From Promicromonosporaceae bacterium (GTDB taxonomy: Bacteria > Actinomycetota > Actinomycetes > Actinomycetales > Cellulomonadaceae), in assembly GCA_009780755.1 (NCBI GenBank), contig WQZL01000072.1, positions 1 to 11,161 on the forward strand: 11,161 bases of DNA, read 5' to 3'. Numbering within the stretch: position 1 is the stretch's first letter; each line of letters opens with the position of its first letter. Positions 1-6,527 of the stretch are shown here, one piece after another. Made by a program: the position numbers and the translations under genes. Below the pieces are notes generated by a model. That model worked only from the letters and a program-made list of their open reading frames with translations, was not told where the DNA came from and ran no database searches.

Positions 1-1
1 C

Positions 2-2017
2 GCCGCCGCGGTTGGACACCTTCAGCGGCTTCAGCGAGAGGCCGGGCTTGGGAGCGCCATCGCCCGCGGCGAGGTCGATGTGCTGCTCTGCTCCCCCGAA
101 CGGCTCAACAATCCAGACTTCCGCGATGAGGTGCTGCCCCGCCTGGCCGCCGACGCCGGGCTGGTGGTGATCGATGAAGCGCATTGCATCTCCGACTGGG
201 GGCACGATTTCCGCCCAGATTATCGCCGCATCCGCACGCTGCTGGCCGAACTGCCGCCTGGCATTCCGGTGCTGGCAACCACGGCCACCGCAAACGAGCG
301 AGTGACGCAGGATGTGGCCGAGCAGTTGGCAGTCACCGGAACGGCGACACTCGGTGACGACGTTTTGGTGTTGCGCGGCGCCCTCGACCGCGAGTCGCTG
401 CACCTGGCGGTGCTGCACCTGCCGGATCAACCCACGCGCATCGCCTGGTTGGTCGAGATGTTGCAAGACGCAGATGGCTCCGGGATCGTCTACTGCCTGA
501 CGGTATCGGCAGCCGAACAGGTAGCCGAGCAGCTACGCACCGCCGGACTGGCCGTCGCCGCCTACACCGGTCGCACCGACCCGACGCAGCGTGAGGCGCT
601 GGAGGCCGACCTAAAGGAGAACCGGGTCAAGGCCCTCGTCGCCACCTCGGCCCTCGGCATGGGCTTCGACAAGCCCGACCTAGCCTTCGTCGTTCACCTG
701 GGCGCGCCCGCCTCCCCCATCGCGTATTACCAGCAGGTGGGCCGCGCGGGCCGCGGCGTCGATTCGGCCATCGTCGTGCTACTGCCAGGGCAAGAGGATC
801 AGGCCATCTGGGACTGGTTCGGCTCACAGGCGTTTCCGGCGGAGGCGCAGGTGCGGGCCACCCTGGCCGCGCTTTCTGAGGCGGAGGGGCCGCTATCGAC
901 GGCGGCGCTGGAGACCTGCGTTGACTTAAAGCGCGGACGCTTAGAGACGATGCTGAAGGTACTCGATGTGGATGGCGCGGCGCGGCGCATAAACGGCGGA
1001 TGGACGGCCACCGGTCAGCCCTGGGCCTATGACGCCGCCCGCTACGCGCGGGTGACCGCGACCCGTGAGGCCGAGCAGCAGGCGATGATCGACTATGAAC
1101 GCACTCGGGGTTGCCGCATGGCCTACCTACGCCTGGCTTTAGATGATCCAGAGCTTGCCCGCCATGATGTGGACGAGTGGCGCTGTGGGCGCTGCGATAA
1201 CTGCGGCGGGGTTACCCTGCCCGCCGCCCCCGACGCAGAGGCCGTGGCAGCGGCCCGCGAAGAGATGGATCGGCCCGGCATTAAGGTGGAGCCTCGAAAG
1301 ATGTGGCCCTCTGGCCTAGCCACCCTGGACCTAGACCTGCACGGCAAACTCACAGCCAACGAGCTGGCCGAACCGGGCCGGGCCATCGCCCGTCTGGACG
1401 GCCTCGGCTGGTCTGGCCCGTTGCGCGACCTGTTCTCTTTAGGCGCTCCCGACGGCGAACTCCCCGTCCCCCTGCGGAGAGCTGCCGCCCGCGTCCTCGA
1501 CGACTGGCTCGCCTCCCCCACCCCAACCCACACAAACGACACCTCCTCCCCCACCCCAACCCACACAAACGACACCTCCTCCCCCACGTCATCCCAGCCA
1601 GGCGATGCTTCCTCCCTCACGTCATCCTGCGCGAGCGCCAGCGAGTCGCCGGACCCAGACAAGCCCTTCATCGAAGGAGTCGTCGCCATCCGTTCAATAA
1701 CCCGCCCGCAGCTCACCTTCCATCTGGCCGATGGTCTGGCCCGCTACCTGGGCGTGCCGCTGATCGGCGCAATCGGCCCCCGCCCTGGCCTAGAACAGCC
1801 AGGTCGCCACGATGTGAACTCTGCGATGCGGCTGGCCGGGGTAGCTAAGCGCCTGGAGCTGCAATTAGCCGAGGCCGCGCTCCGTGGCTTGCCGGGCCGG
1901 GCGATCCTCCTGGTGGACGATTACACCGAGTCCGGCTGGACACTGACCGTGGCCGCTCGTCTGCTGCGCCGGGCCGGGGCGAGATCGGTTTACCCGTTCG
2001 TACTCGGAGTGCGATGA
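2..2017 (+). CDS. RecQ-family ATP-dependent DNA helicase fused to a C-terminal phosphoribosyltransferase domain (5' end outside window)
   Basis: The reading frame is open to the left edge, so the Walker A motif and true start lie outside; the GTG at 80 is internal. Helicase motif II DEAH is at 173–184, followed by the RecQ aromatic-rich loop (HCISDWGHDFRPDYRRI), motif III (ATTATA), and motifs V–VI ending in QQVGRAGRG near 733–756. A RecQ zinc site is visible at about 1109–1207 (RGCR, then CGRCDNC). Next comes a low-complexity Ser/Thr/Pro linker (about 1513–1650), then a phosphoribosyltransferase-like domain whose PRPP loop reads LLVDDYTESGWT near 1910–1945. RecQ enzymes unwind 3'-tailed DNA in repair and replication restart. 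The helicase–PRTase architecture is, from family knowledge, typical of actinobacteria; the substrate of the PRTase part is unknown. The next gene overlaps the stop by ATGA, suggesting co-transcription. The linker is odd: it contains tandem 11-residue repeats and part of a dispersed DNA repeat. Confidence 0.93.
   Translation, partial: AAAVGHLQRLQREAGLGSAIARGEVDVLLCSPERLNNPDFRDEVLPRLAADAGLVVIDEAHCISDWGHDFRPDYRRIRTLLAELPPGIPVLATTATANERVTQDVAEQLAVTGTATLGDDVLVLRGALDRESLHLAVLHLPDQPTRIAWLVEMLQDADGSGIVYCLTVSAAEQVAEQLRTAGLAVAAYTGRTDPTQREALEADLKENRVKALVATSALGMGFDKPDLAFVVHLGAPASPIAYYQQVGRAGRGVDSAIVVLLPGQEDQAIWDWFGSQAFPAEAQVRATLAALSEAEGPLSTAALETCVDLKRGRLETMLKVLDVDGAARRINGGWTATGQPWAYDAARYARVTATREAEQQAMIDYERTRGCRMAYLRLALDDPELARHDVDEWRCGRCDNCGGVTLPAAPDAEAVAAAREEMDRPGIKVEPRKMWPSGLATLDLDLHGKLTANELAEPGRAIARLDGLGWSGPLRDLFSLGAPDGELPVPLRRAAARVLDDWLASPTPTHTNDTSSPTPTHTNDTSSPTSSQPGDASSLTSSCASASESPDPDKPFIEGVVAIRSITRPQLTFHLADGLARYLGVPLIGAIGPRPGLEQPGRHDVNSAMRLAGVAKRLELQLAEAALRGLPGRAILLVDDYTESGWTLTVAARLLRRAGARSVYPFVLGVR
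1513..1644 (+). repeat. 33-bp tandem repeat encoding 11-residue units in the RecQ linker
   Basis: Two identical 33-bp units (1513–1545 and 1546–1578) are followed by two diverged units that keep the same spacing and the same start, CTCCCYCAC (1579 and 1612). In the RecQ frame they read SPTPTHTNDTS twice, then SPTSSQPGDAS and SLTSSCASASE. Because the unit is a multiple of three, copy-number change would keep the frame. The stretch joins the helicase/zinc part to the phosphoribosyltransferase domain and is probably a disordered tether. Confidence 0.85.
1620..1650 (+). repeat. Family-1 palindromic repeat, left half only, inside recQ
   Basis: The sequence CGTCATCCTGCGCG (1620–1633), followed by the module GCGAGCGCCAGCGAG (1631–1645), matches the end of the repeat copies at 9678–9772 and 8515–8590. 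No matching right terminus is seen downstream, so this is a truncated or decayed copy. It is translated in frame as part of the RecQ linker. Confidence 0.7.
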
Positions 2018-2900
2018 GCCGCCACCAGATCGCGCCCGATTCCCAAGCGCGGGGCCGCCTGCGTCGGGTCGGCGTCACCATTGCAACTACTGTGGCCATT
2101 TTGGCCGGACTAGCTTTTGCGGGAAGGTCCATGCAGCATCACATCGCGTATCACCCCTCCCGCTCGCCGCTGCCACCGGCGGTGGATGTGCTGCCCTGGG
2201 CGCAGGAGGTCGTTTTGACCACCGATGACGGCCTTGAACTTATTGCCTGGTTCGTGCCTCCTGCCCCGGGTATTGTCCCGCGTAATCAGGCGGTGCTGTT
2301 CGCCCACGGCAACGGCGGCGCACTTGATGGCCGCGCCTCTGCCTTGCGGCGGCCCTTGCGGAGCGAGGCTTTGCGGTGCTGATGCTCGGGTATCGGGGCT
2401 ATTCGCGCAATCCGGGCACCCCCACCGAAGCGGGGTTGGTCAAGGATGCCCTGGCCGCACAGCGCGAGCTTGCAGCGCGCGGCTTCGCGGCGGCAAGCAC
2501 CATCTACGTTGGCGAATCCATCGGCACCGGCGTGGTCACCGGCCTGGCCGTAACGACACCGCCCGGCGGCCTGGTGCTGCGCTCACCATTTACCTCGCTG
2601 TGGGATGTGGGCGCAACCATGATCCCGATTTCGCCGCTGGTTAGGTTCATCATGAATCGCAACGAATTCCCGGTAGAGCGACAGATTGCCTTGCTGACCG
2701 TGCCAGTCACGGTTATCCACGGTACCGCCGATGAGGTGGTGCCCTCCGCGCAAAGCGTTCGCGTGGCCCAAGCGGCGAGCAATCTCTTCGAGGAGGTTGT
2801 GATCGAGGGTGCCCGCCACAATGACGCCCTTTGGCTCGGCCCCATCGTAATCGAAGCCATCGAACGCCTAGCCGACACCCTTATCAAGCGTCATGGCTAG
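2014..2900 (+). pseudogene. BEM46/ABHD13-like alpha/beta hydrolase, interrupted by a one-base frameshift
   Basis: Two overlapping frames (2014–2382 and 2376–2900) make one protein of about 295 residues. The N-terminal part has a membrane anchor (about residues 18–38), a YHPSR segment and the oxyanion motif FAHGNGG. The second part starts mid-domain and holds GYRGYSRNPGTP, the nucleophile motif GESIGTG (Ser codon 2517–2519), PFTSLWDV, the acid in HGTADEVVP (Asp codon 2730–2732) and the histidine in GARHND (codon 2817–2819), so the full catalytic triad is present. Restoring one base near 2345–2349 gives a continuous reading of the type ASALAAALAERGFAVLMLGY. The family comprises membrane-anchored serine hydrolases of uncertain substrate. 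The start overlaps the recQ stop (ATGA). The break is either a real recent inactivation or a sequencing error; no canonical slippery heptamer is seen. Confidence 0.85.
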
Positions 2901-2926
2901 ACAGCCCGCGGCGTTACATGTAACAC
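2898..2926 (+). promoter_or_regulatory. Probable mazEF promoter, likely leaderless
   Basis: A -35-like TAGACA (2898–2903), a 17-bp spacer and a -10-like TAACAC (2921–2926) would start transcription at or next to the antitoxin ATG at 2934. No Shine–Dalgarno sequence precedes that ATG, which fits a leaderless mRNA, a common arrangement in actinobacteria. The -10 match is only partial. Confidence 0.45.
2913..2924. promoter_or_regulatory. Perfect 12-bp palindrome GTTACATGTAAC, candidate mazEF operator
   Basis: The palindrome sits 9 bp before the antitoxin start and overlaps the predicted spacer and -10 region. Type II antitoxins usually repress their own promoter by binding such palindromes, so this is the natural candidate operator for the MazE/MazF complex. 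The binding itself is inferred. Confidence 0.55.
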
Positions 2927-2933
2927 TGACAGC

Positions 2934-3149
2934 ATGGCTATCGTCACAGAACGCGTCAGCAACTACCGCGCCCGGCTGCGCGCCCAAGGGCTGCGGCCCG
3001 TCCAGCTTTGGCTCCCCGACACCCATGACCCTGACTTCATTATTGAGGCCCGACGCCAATCACTTCTTGCCGCCGAAGCCGACCTCGTGGACGACACGAT
3101 GGACTTTTATGCCGGAATTACCGGTGAGGTCGTCTGGGGTGAAGAGTGA
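2934..3149 (+). CDS. MazE-like antitoxin (DUF3018 type)
   Basis: A 71-residue acidic-tailed protein whose N-terminal half, RERV-like then NYRARLRAQGLRPVQLWLPD, matches the DUF3018/antitoxin-MazE family as I know it; the C-terminal half (AEADLVDDTMDFYAGITGEV) would be the toxin-neutralising tail. ATG at 2934 is chosen because the family's conserved block starts a few residues later and because it lies just after the candidate promoter and operator. Its stop overlaps the toxin start by four bases (GTGA), the translational coupling typical of toxin–antitoxin pairs. Expected role: binds and inactivates the MazF-type toxin encoded next and represses the operon. Local GC is lower than in the housekeeping genes, in keeping with horizontal acquisition. 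Confidence 0.85.
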   Translation: MAIVTERVSNYRARLRAQGLRPVQLWLPDTHDPDFIIEARRQSLLAAEADLVDDTMDFYAGITGEVVWGEE

Positions 3150-3472
3150 AGCGCGGCGAGTTCTGGACTGTGGCCGGAGCCGGATACACCGGTAAACCCA
3201 GACCCGCGCTGATTATTCAATCTAACGCTTTTGACGGTACCGGCTCTCTCACAATGATCCCCACCACCACATATGAAATTGATGCTCCGGCGTTTCGCAT
3301 CCCGGTCGCCGCCGACAGAGTTTCTGGCCTTAGCCAAGACTGCTTCTTGATGCTCGACAAAATCACCACCGTAAAGAAACACCAGATTGGCGCCTACATC
3401 GGTCGCGCCCCCTCGGCAACGATCACGCAAACCAACCGCGCCCTAGCCACCTTCCTCGGCATTGCTGGATAA
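3146..3472 (+). CDS. MazF/PemK-family mRNA interferase toxin
   Basis: 108 residues, GTG start overlapping the antitoxin stop. The N-terminal MKRGEFWTVAG, the KPRPALIIQ strand carrying the conserved arginine, the IPTTT strand, and SGLSQDCFLMLDKITTVKK followed by IGRAP match the MazF/PemK fold. Members cleave single-stranded RNA at short specific sequences and stop translation; target specificity cannot be read from the sequence. The length is normal (about 105–115), so the toxin looks intact. One counted 60-base sample (3241–3300) is 52% GC, against about 62% for a sample in prfA. A perfect 7-bp hairpin overlaps the stop codon. Confidence 0.88.
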   Translation: MKRGEFWTVAGAGYTGKPRPALIIQSNAFDGTGSLTMIPTTTYEIDAPAFRIPVAADRVSGLSQDCFLMLDKITTVKKHQIGAYIGRAPSATITQTNRALATFLGIAG

Positions 3473-3480
3473 GCCAGCAA
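3462..3480 (+). terminator. Hairpin across the mazF stop codon, possible weak terminator
   Basis: TTGCTGG (3462–3468) pairs perfectly with CCAGCAA (3474–3480) around the loop ATAAG, which includes the TAA stop. The downstream tract (gggtttccttggttt) is T-rich but is not a clean run of T, so terminator activity is only possible. It may instead protect the 3' end of the transcript. Confidence 0.4.
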
Positions 3481-3495
3481 GTGTCGGGTTTCCTT

Positions 3496-3531
3496 GGTTT
3501 CGACACGCTCGCTGGCGCTCGCTACTCAACC
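3496..3531 (-). repeat. Family-2 palindromic repeat (long form) at the end of the atpI-like gene
   Basis: On the minus strand the element starts GGTTGAG and ends TGTCGAAACC, the same ends as the short copy at 10360–10384. Its centre is the 17-base module GCGAGCGCCAGCGAGCG (3506–3522), which is identical to part of the family-1 copy inside the glycosyltransferase. The TAG of the atpI-like gene (3524–3522) lies in the element. Similar sequences are, from memory, dispersed in many actinobacterial genomes. Confidence 0.75.
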
Positions 3532-3974
3532 AGCCGGTTGGTCGGGTCGGTGTAGGGGATGTGGCCGGTGGCGACGGCGCGGTAGTCGAGGAGGGCCGAA
3601 CCGAGGGCGCCCACAGCGACCACCACAAATAGCGCGACGGGTGAGAAGAACTCACGGTCGCGGATGGCGGCGAGTACCGCAATCAGCAGCGCCACCTTGG
3701 CAAGCCAGGTGCCCATCACCCAGGCGGCCATTGTCACCGGGGTTTCGTCTATGGTGCGCAGCATCGAGAAAATGGTCACGCCGCAGAACACGCCCGTCAG
3801 CGCCACACCGATTAGCGCGCCCCACACGCCAGACCAGCCCACGGTAAGCGCGCCGATGCCCACCCCCAACACGGCGAGCGCGATCAGAAACAGCGCGACA
3901 AACCGTCCGGCGGTGCGCAACACCCGACGCTCGGCGGCCTTCGCCTCGGACTCGACGGCTGGGCTATTACTCAC
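3522..3974 (-). CDS. AtpI-like integral membrane protein (homologue of the gene between wecA and atpB in actinobacteria)
   Basis: The chosen start is the GTG at 3974, giving 150 residues (VSNSPAVES…). It overlaps the wecA stop as GTGA and has GGGGAG just upstream; longer in-frame starts inside wecA are unlikely. Four hydrophobic segments are visible: FVALFLIALAVLGVGIG, the next from about residue 47, AAWVMGTWLAKVALLIAVLA, and FFSPVALFVVVAVGALGSALL. Together with the ending LDYRAVATGHIPY they fit the actinobacterial AtpI-like family (position of Rv1303). AtpI proteins are thought to help assemble the F-type ATPase rotor ring. Normally atpB follows directly; here no ATP synthase gene follows and the frame ends inside a family-2 repeat, so residues after HIPYTDP (TNRLVE) may be repeat-derived. 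Confidence 0.75.
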   Translation of the reverse strand: MSNSPAVESEAKAAERRVLRTAGRFVALFLIALAVLGVGIGALTVGWSGVWGALIGVALTGVFCGVTIFSMLRTIDETPVTMAAWVMGTWLAKVALLIAVLAAIRDREFFSPVALFVVVAVGALGSALLDYRAVATGHIPYTDPTNRLVE

Positions 3975-5083
3975 GAAGCGCTCCCCTCGGGTTTGCGACC
4001 CCACTTCCGCAGGGGACCAATCGTCAAGAACAGCGCGATCAAGATGGCCATGCCAGTGCCGATGGCGACCTGCTCCCAACTCCACCAGATCAGCGCGGCC
4101 CCGCCGAAGGCGAACACCGCGATCCAAATGTAGAGAATCACCACGGCCCGCCGGTGCGTGTGGCCAAGCGCCAGCATCCGGTGGTGCAGGTGCATTCGGT
4201 CTGGCTCGAACGGCGACTTACCCCTGGCGAGCCTGCGGACCACCGCAAGCAGCATGTCGAGCAGCGGCAGCAGCAGAATTGCAATTGGCAACAACAACGG
4301 GATGTAGGCGTGCATGTGCTGCGCGGCGGGCATGAGGCCGGGAGTTGGCTGCCCGGTCACCGCGATGGTGGCCCCGGCCAGCATCAGGCCAAGCACCATC
4401 GAGCCGGAGTCGCCCATGAAGATGTGCGAGGGGAAGAAGTTGTGCGGCAGGAAACCGAGACAGGCTCCCACCAGTACGGCCAGGAGCATTGAGGCCAGCG
4501 ATGAGAGGTCGTCCGGCGTGCCCTGCTGGGCCAGGCCGTAGGTGTACAGGAAGTAGGCCGATCCGCCGATGGCGATGGCCCCGGCGGCAAGGCCGTCTAA
4601 CCCATCGATGAAGTTCACGGCGTTCATGGTGGCGACGACAACAATGATGGTCAACGCCAGCGATAACCTCGGGCCGGGAATAGTAGGCAGACCGGGAATG
4701 GGCCAAGTGGTTAACTGCACCTGCATTGCCGCCATGAACCCGGCGGCGAGCACTTGACCGGCGAGTTTAGTCATCCAGTCCAGATCCCAGACATCGTCGG
4801 CCCAGCCCAGCAGCGCTACTAGGCAGGCCGCGCCAAGCACGCCCCAGATTTCCGGGGTGGCGAATACGTCGTCAAGGAACGGCATTCGAGTGGCGATCAA
4901 CGTCGCCACCACTATTCCGGCCAGGATGGCCAGCCCGCCAAGCCGAACCGTTGGCTTCTGATGCACATCGCGCTCCCGCACGGCGGTGACCGCATGTGTC
5001 TTACGCGCCAGCCAGCGCGCCGACGGCGTTGCCAGGTAGGTGACGGCGGCCGCGATCAACAGCAGCAAGATGTAGACGCGCAC
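3971..5083 (-). CDS. wecA: Undecaprenyl-phosphate sugar-1-phosphate transferase, WecA/MraY family
   Basis: A 370-residue polytopic membrane protein with about ten or eleven hydrophobic segments. Family motifs are in order: RDVHQKPTVRLGG (about 38–50), the magnesium-binding DD at 96–97, NAVNFIDGLDGLAAG (N154, N157, D160, D163), FMGDSGS (D225) and the WecA-type HLHHR loop (298–302). It should transfer a UDP-sugar phosphate, probably GlcNAc-1-phosphate, to polyprenyl phosphate on the inner membrane face, priming envelope glycans (in mycobacteria, the arabinogalactan linker). The start is a GTG at 5083 with a weak AGG upstream. It sits between prmC and the atpI-like gene as in M. tuberculosis, but sua5 is missing and a divergent ATPase gene is upstream. 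Confidence 0.92.
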   Translation of the reverse strand: MRVYILLLLIAAAVTYLATPSARWLARKTHAVTAVRERDVHQKPTVRLGGLAILAGIVVATLIATRMPFLDDVFATPEIWGVLGAACLVALLGWADDVWDLDWMTKLAGQVLAAGFMAAMQVQLTTWPIPGLPTIPGPRLSLALTIIVVVATMNAVNFIDGLDGLAAGAIAIGGSAYFLYTYGLAQQGTPDDLSSLASMLLAVLVGACLGFLPHNFFPSHIFMGDSGSMVLGLMLAGATIAVTGQPTPGLMPAAQHMHAYIPLLLPIAILLLPLLDMLLAVVRRLARGKSPFEPDRMHLHHRMLALGHTHRRAVVILYIWIAVFAFGGAALIWWSWEQVAIGTGMAILIALFLTIGPLRKWGRKPEGSAS

Positions 5084-5209
5084 GCACCTAGTTTGTCATG
5101 CCGCTGCTCCATCTTCAGCCAGTCCTCATCTACAAGCGATCCACTACGCACCGCTCATTGACTGACTCCAGCTTTGAAGACGGGCCATTCTCCGCTTTTG
5201 GTGCGGACG

Positions 5210-5243
5210 AACTTCGGATTTCAAGAAGGGCCAACTTAGGATT
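5210..5243 (+). promoter_or_regulatory. Candidate promoter of the DUF4143 ATPase with 11-bp direct repeats
   Basis: AACTTCGGATT (5210–5220) and AACTTAGGATT (5233–5243) differ at one position and start 23 bp apart, close to two helical turns. They overlap a possible -35 (TTCGGA, 5213–5218) and -10 (TAGGAT, 5237–5242) with an 18-bp spacer. The layout suggests an autoregulated or repressed promoter. The rest of the divergent gap (5084–5270) shows no convincing small gene. Confidence 0.35.
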
Positions 5244-5270
5244 CTGCGCCTGCTCATCTATGCTGAACAC

Positions 5271-6527
5271 GTGAAACCTTATCGCCTGCGGGTCATCGAC
5301 TCAGAGCTAGCCGAGCTTAGGGAAGTGCTGGGGGCTATCCTCATCGAAGGCCCCAAGGCAGTCGGCAAAACCGCATCCGCGACTCAAGCCGCCAAGACCG
5401 TCTTCCGCATGGACCTAGATCGCAATGCTCGCGCCCTATTGGATGTGAATCCAACACAACTCTTCAACAGTCCAACGCCGATTCTCTTCGATGAGTGGCA
5501 GGAGACGCCCGACCTCTGGGATCAGGTGCGACATGCTGTGGACGATCACGCAGGCAAGGGGCTATACCTGCTGACAGGCTCCTCTCGCCCCCGAGACAAC
5601 GCTCGGATGCATTCCGGGGCGGGTCGAATCGGTCGGTTGAGAATGCGCCCGATGTCTCTATTTGAATCCGGTCACTCTTCAGGCGAGGTGAGTCTCGCAG
5701 CCCTTCTTTCCGGCAAGCCGATCGCTGGAGGCGCGCCAGCAACGACAACGATTCCTGAACTCATCGAGCGCATCGTGATCGGCGGGTGGCCGGAAACAAT
5801 TGAGCTACCCGAGAATCGTGCCCGCATCTGGCTTGCTGCCTACCTGCGCAACGCTGCGGAAATTGATGTGCCAGCGCTCGGCACCCGACGCAACCCGACA
5901 TATATCATGCGGTTGCTGGCATCACTTGGTCGCGTTGTTGGTGGCACGATAAACCACTCAACCACGGCCGTAGAGGTCGGTGGGGCCAGTGGCCCAATCG
6001 ATGATCGAACTCTCACAAAGTACCTCGCCGCGCTTGATCGGCTAATGCTTACCGAGCCGCTGCCGGCTTGGCAGCCACACATGCGCTCTCGAACCAGGCT
6101 GCGAACAAAACCTGTCCATCACTTCGTAGATCCATCCATCGGAACTGCGGCGCTGGGGGTCAGTAGCGCAGACCTACTGCGCGATCTGGGGGCGGCTGGG
6201 CTTCACTTCGAATCGTTGATTCTCCGTGATCTTCGCGTCTACGGGCAGGCTCTTGGTGCGACATTGTCATCCTGGCGCGATAGCCGACACGGCTCTGAGG
6301 TCGATGCAATTCTTGAACTGCCTGATGGCCGCTGGGCGGGATTTGAGTTCAAGCTCGGTGAGACGCAGGCTGACACGGCGGCAGACTCGCTGCTTCGCAT
6401 GGCCAGCAAGATCGACACCGACACGCACGGCCCTCCCGCCGCCCTCATCATCGTGACTGGCGGACGTTTCTCCTACCGACGACCTGATGGCGTGACGGTG
6501 GTGCCCATCACGAGCCTTGGCCCTTAG
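5271..6527 (+). CDS. AAA-type ATPase with C-terminal DUF4143 domain
   Basis: 418 residues. The P-loop GPKAVGKT is at 27–34, Walker B ILFDE at 71–75 and a sensor strand YLLTGSS at 99–105, as in AAA_14. The C-terminal part is DUF4143, ending in a PD-(D/E)XK-like pattern (D345, then E359-F-K361) within DAILEL…FEFKLGE. Function is not established; the family is widespread, often solitary and mobile, and has been likened to STAND-type ATPases and nucleases. No Shine–Dalgarno precedes the GTG at 5271; it overlaps the stop of a 4-codon frame (5260–5274). The gene points against its neighbours, occupies the usual place of sua5, and overlaps the 3' end of prmC by 20 bp. Counted samples are 52% (5401–5460) and 55% GC (6001–6060), lower than a prfA sample (62%), which supports acquisition by transfer. 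Confidence 0.85.
   Translation: MKPYRLRVIDSELAELREVLGAILIEGPKAVGKTASATQAAKTVFRMDLDRNARALLDVNPTQLFNSPTPILFDEWQETPDLWDQVRHAVDDHAGKGLYLLTGSSRPRDNARMHSGAGRIGRLRMRPMSLFESGHSSGEVSLAALLSGKPIAGGAPATTTIPELIERIVIGGWPETIELPENRARIWLAAYLRNAAEIDVPALGTRRNPTYIMRLLASLGRVVGGTINHSTTAVEVGGASGPIDDRTLTKYLAALDRLMLTEPLPAWQPHMRSRTRLRTKPVHHFVDPSIGTAALGVSSADLLRDLGAAGLHFESLILRDLRVYGQALGATLSSWRDSRHGSEVDAILELPDGRWAGFEFKLGETQADTAADSLLRMASKIDTDTHGPPAALIIVTGGRFSYRRPDGVTVVPITSLGP

Noticed and set aside
1513..1644. Possible CRISPR-like array
   Set aside because: The repeats are directly adjacent without unique spacers and are in frame with recQ; no cas genes are present.
1123..1716. Open frame of 197 codons on the minus strand inside recQ
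   Set aside because: It is antisense to a gene with clear helicase and phosphoribosyltransferase motifs; its low-complexity protein is the mirror of the tandem repeat and matches no family I know.
2340..2382. Programmed ribosomal frameshift in the hydrolase
   Set aside because: No slippery heptamer or clear downstream stimulator was found, and the family does not use frameshifting; a deletion or sequencing error is simpler.
2893..3195. Plus-strand frame of 100 codons over the antitoxin gene
   Set aside because: It is out of frame with the DUF3018 antitoxin, which has family motifs and couples to the toxin start.
3975..4127. N-terminal extension of the AtpI-like protein into wecA
   Set aside because: The extension is a charged out-of-frame reading of wecA; the GTG at 3974 has a ribosome-binding site and the GTGA overlap.
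3664..4335. Plus-strand open frame of 223 codons opposite wecA and the atpI-like gene
   Set aside because: It is a shadow of two well-supported membrane protein genes and has no recognisable domain.
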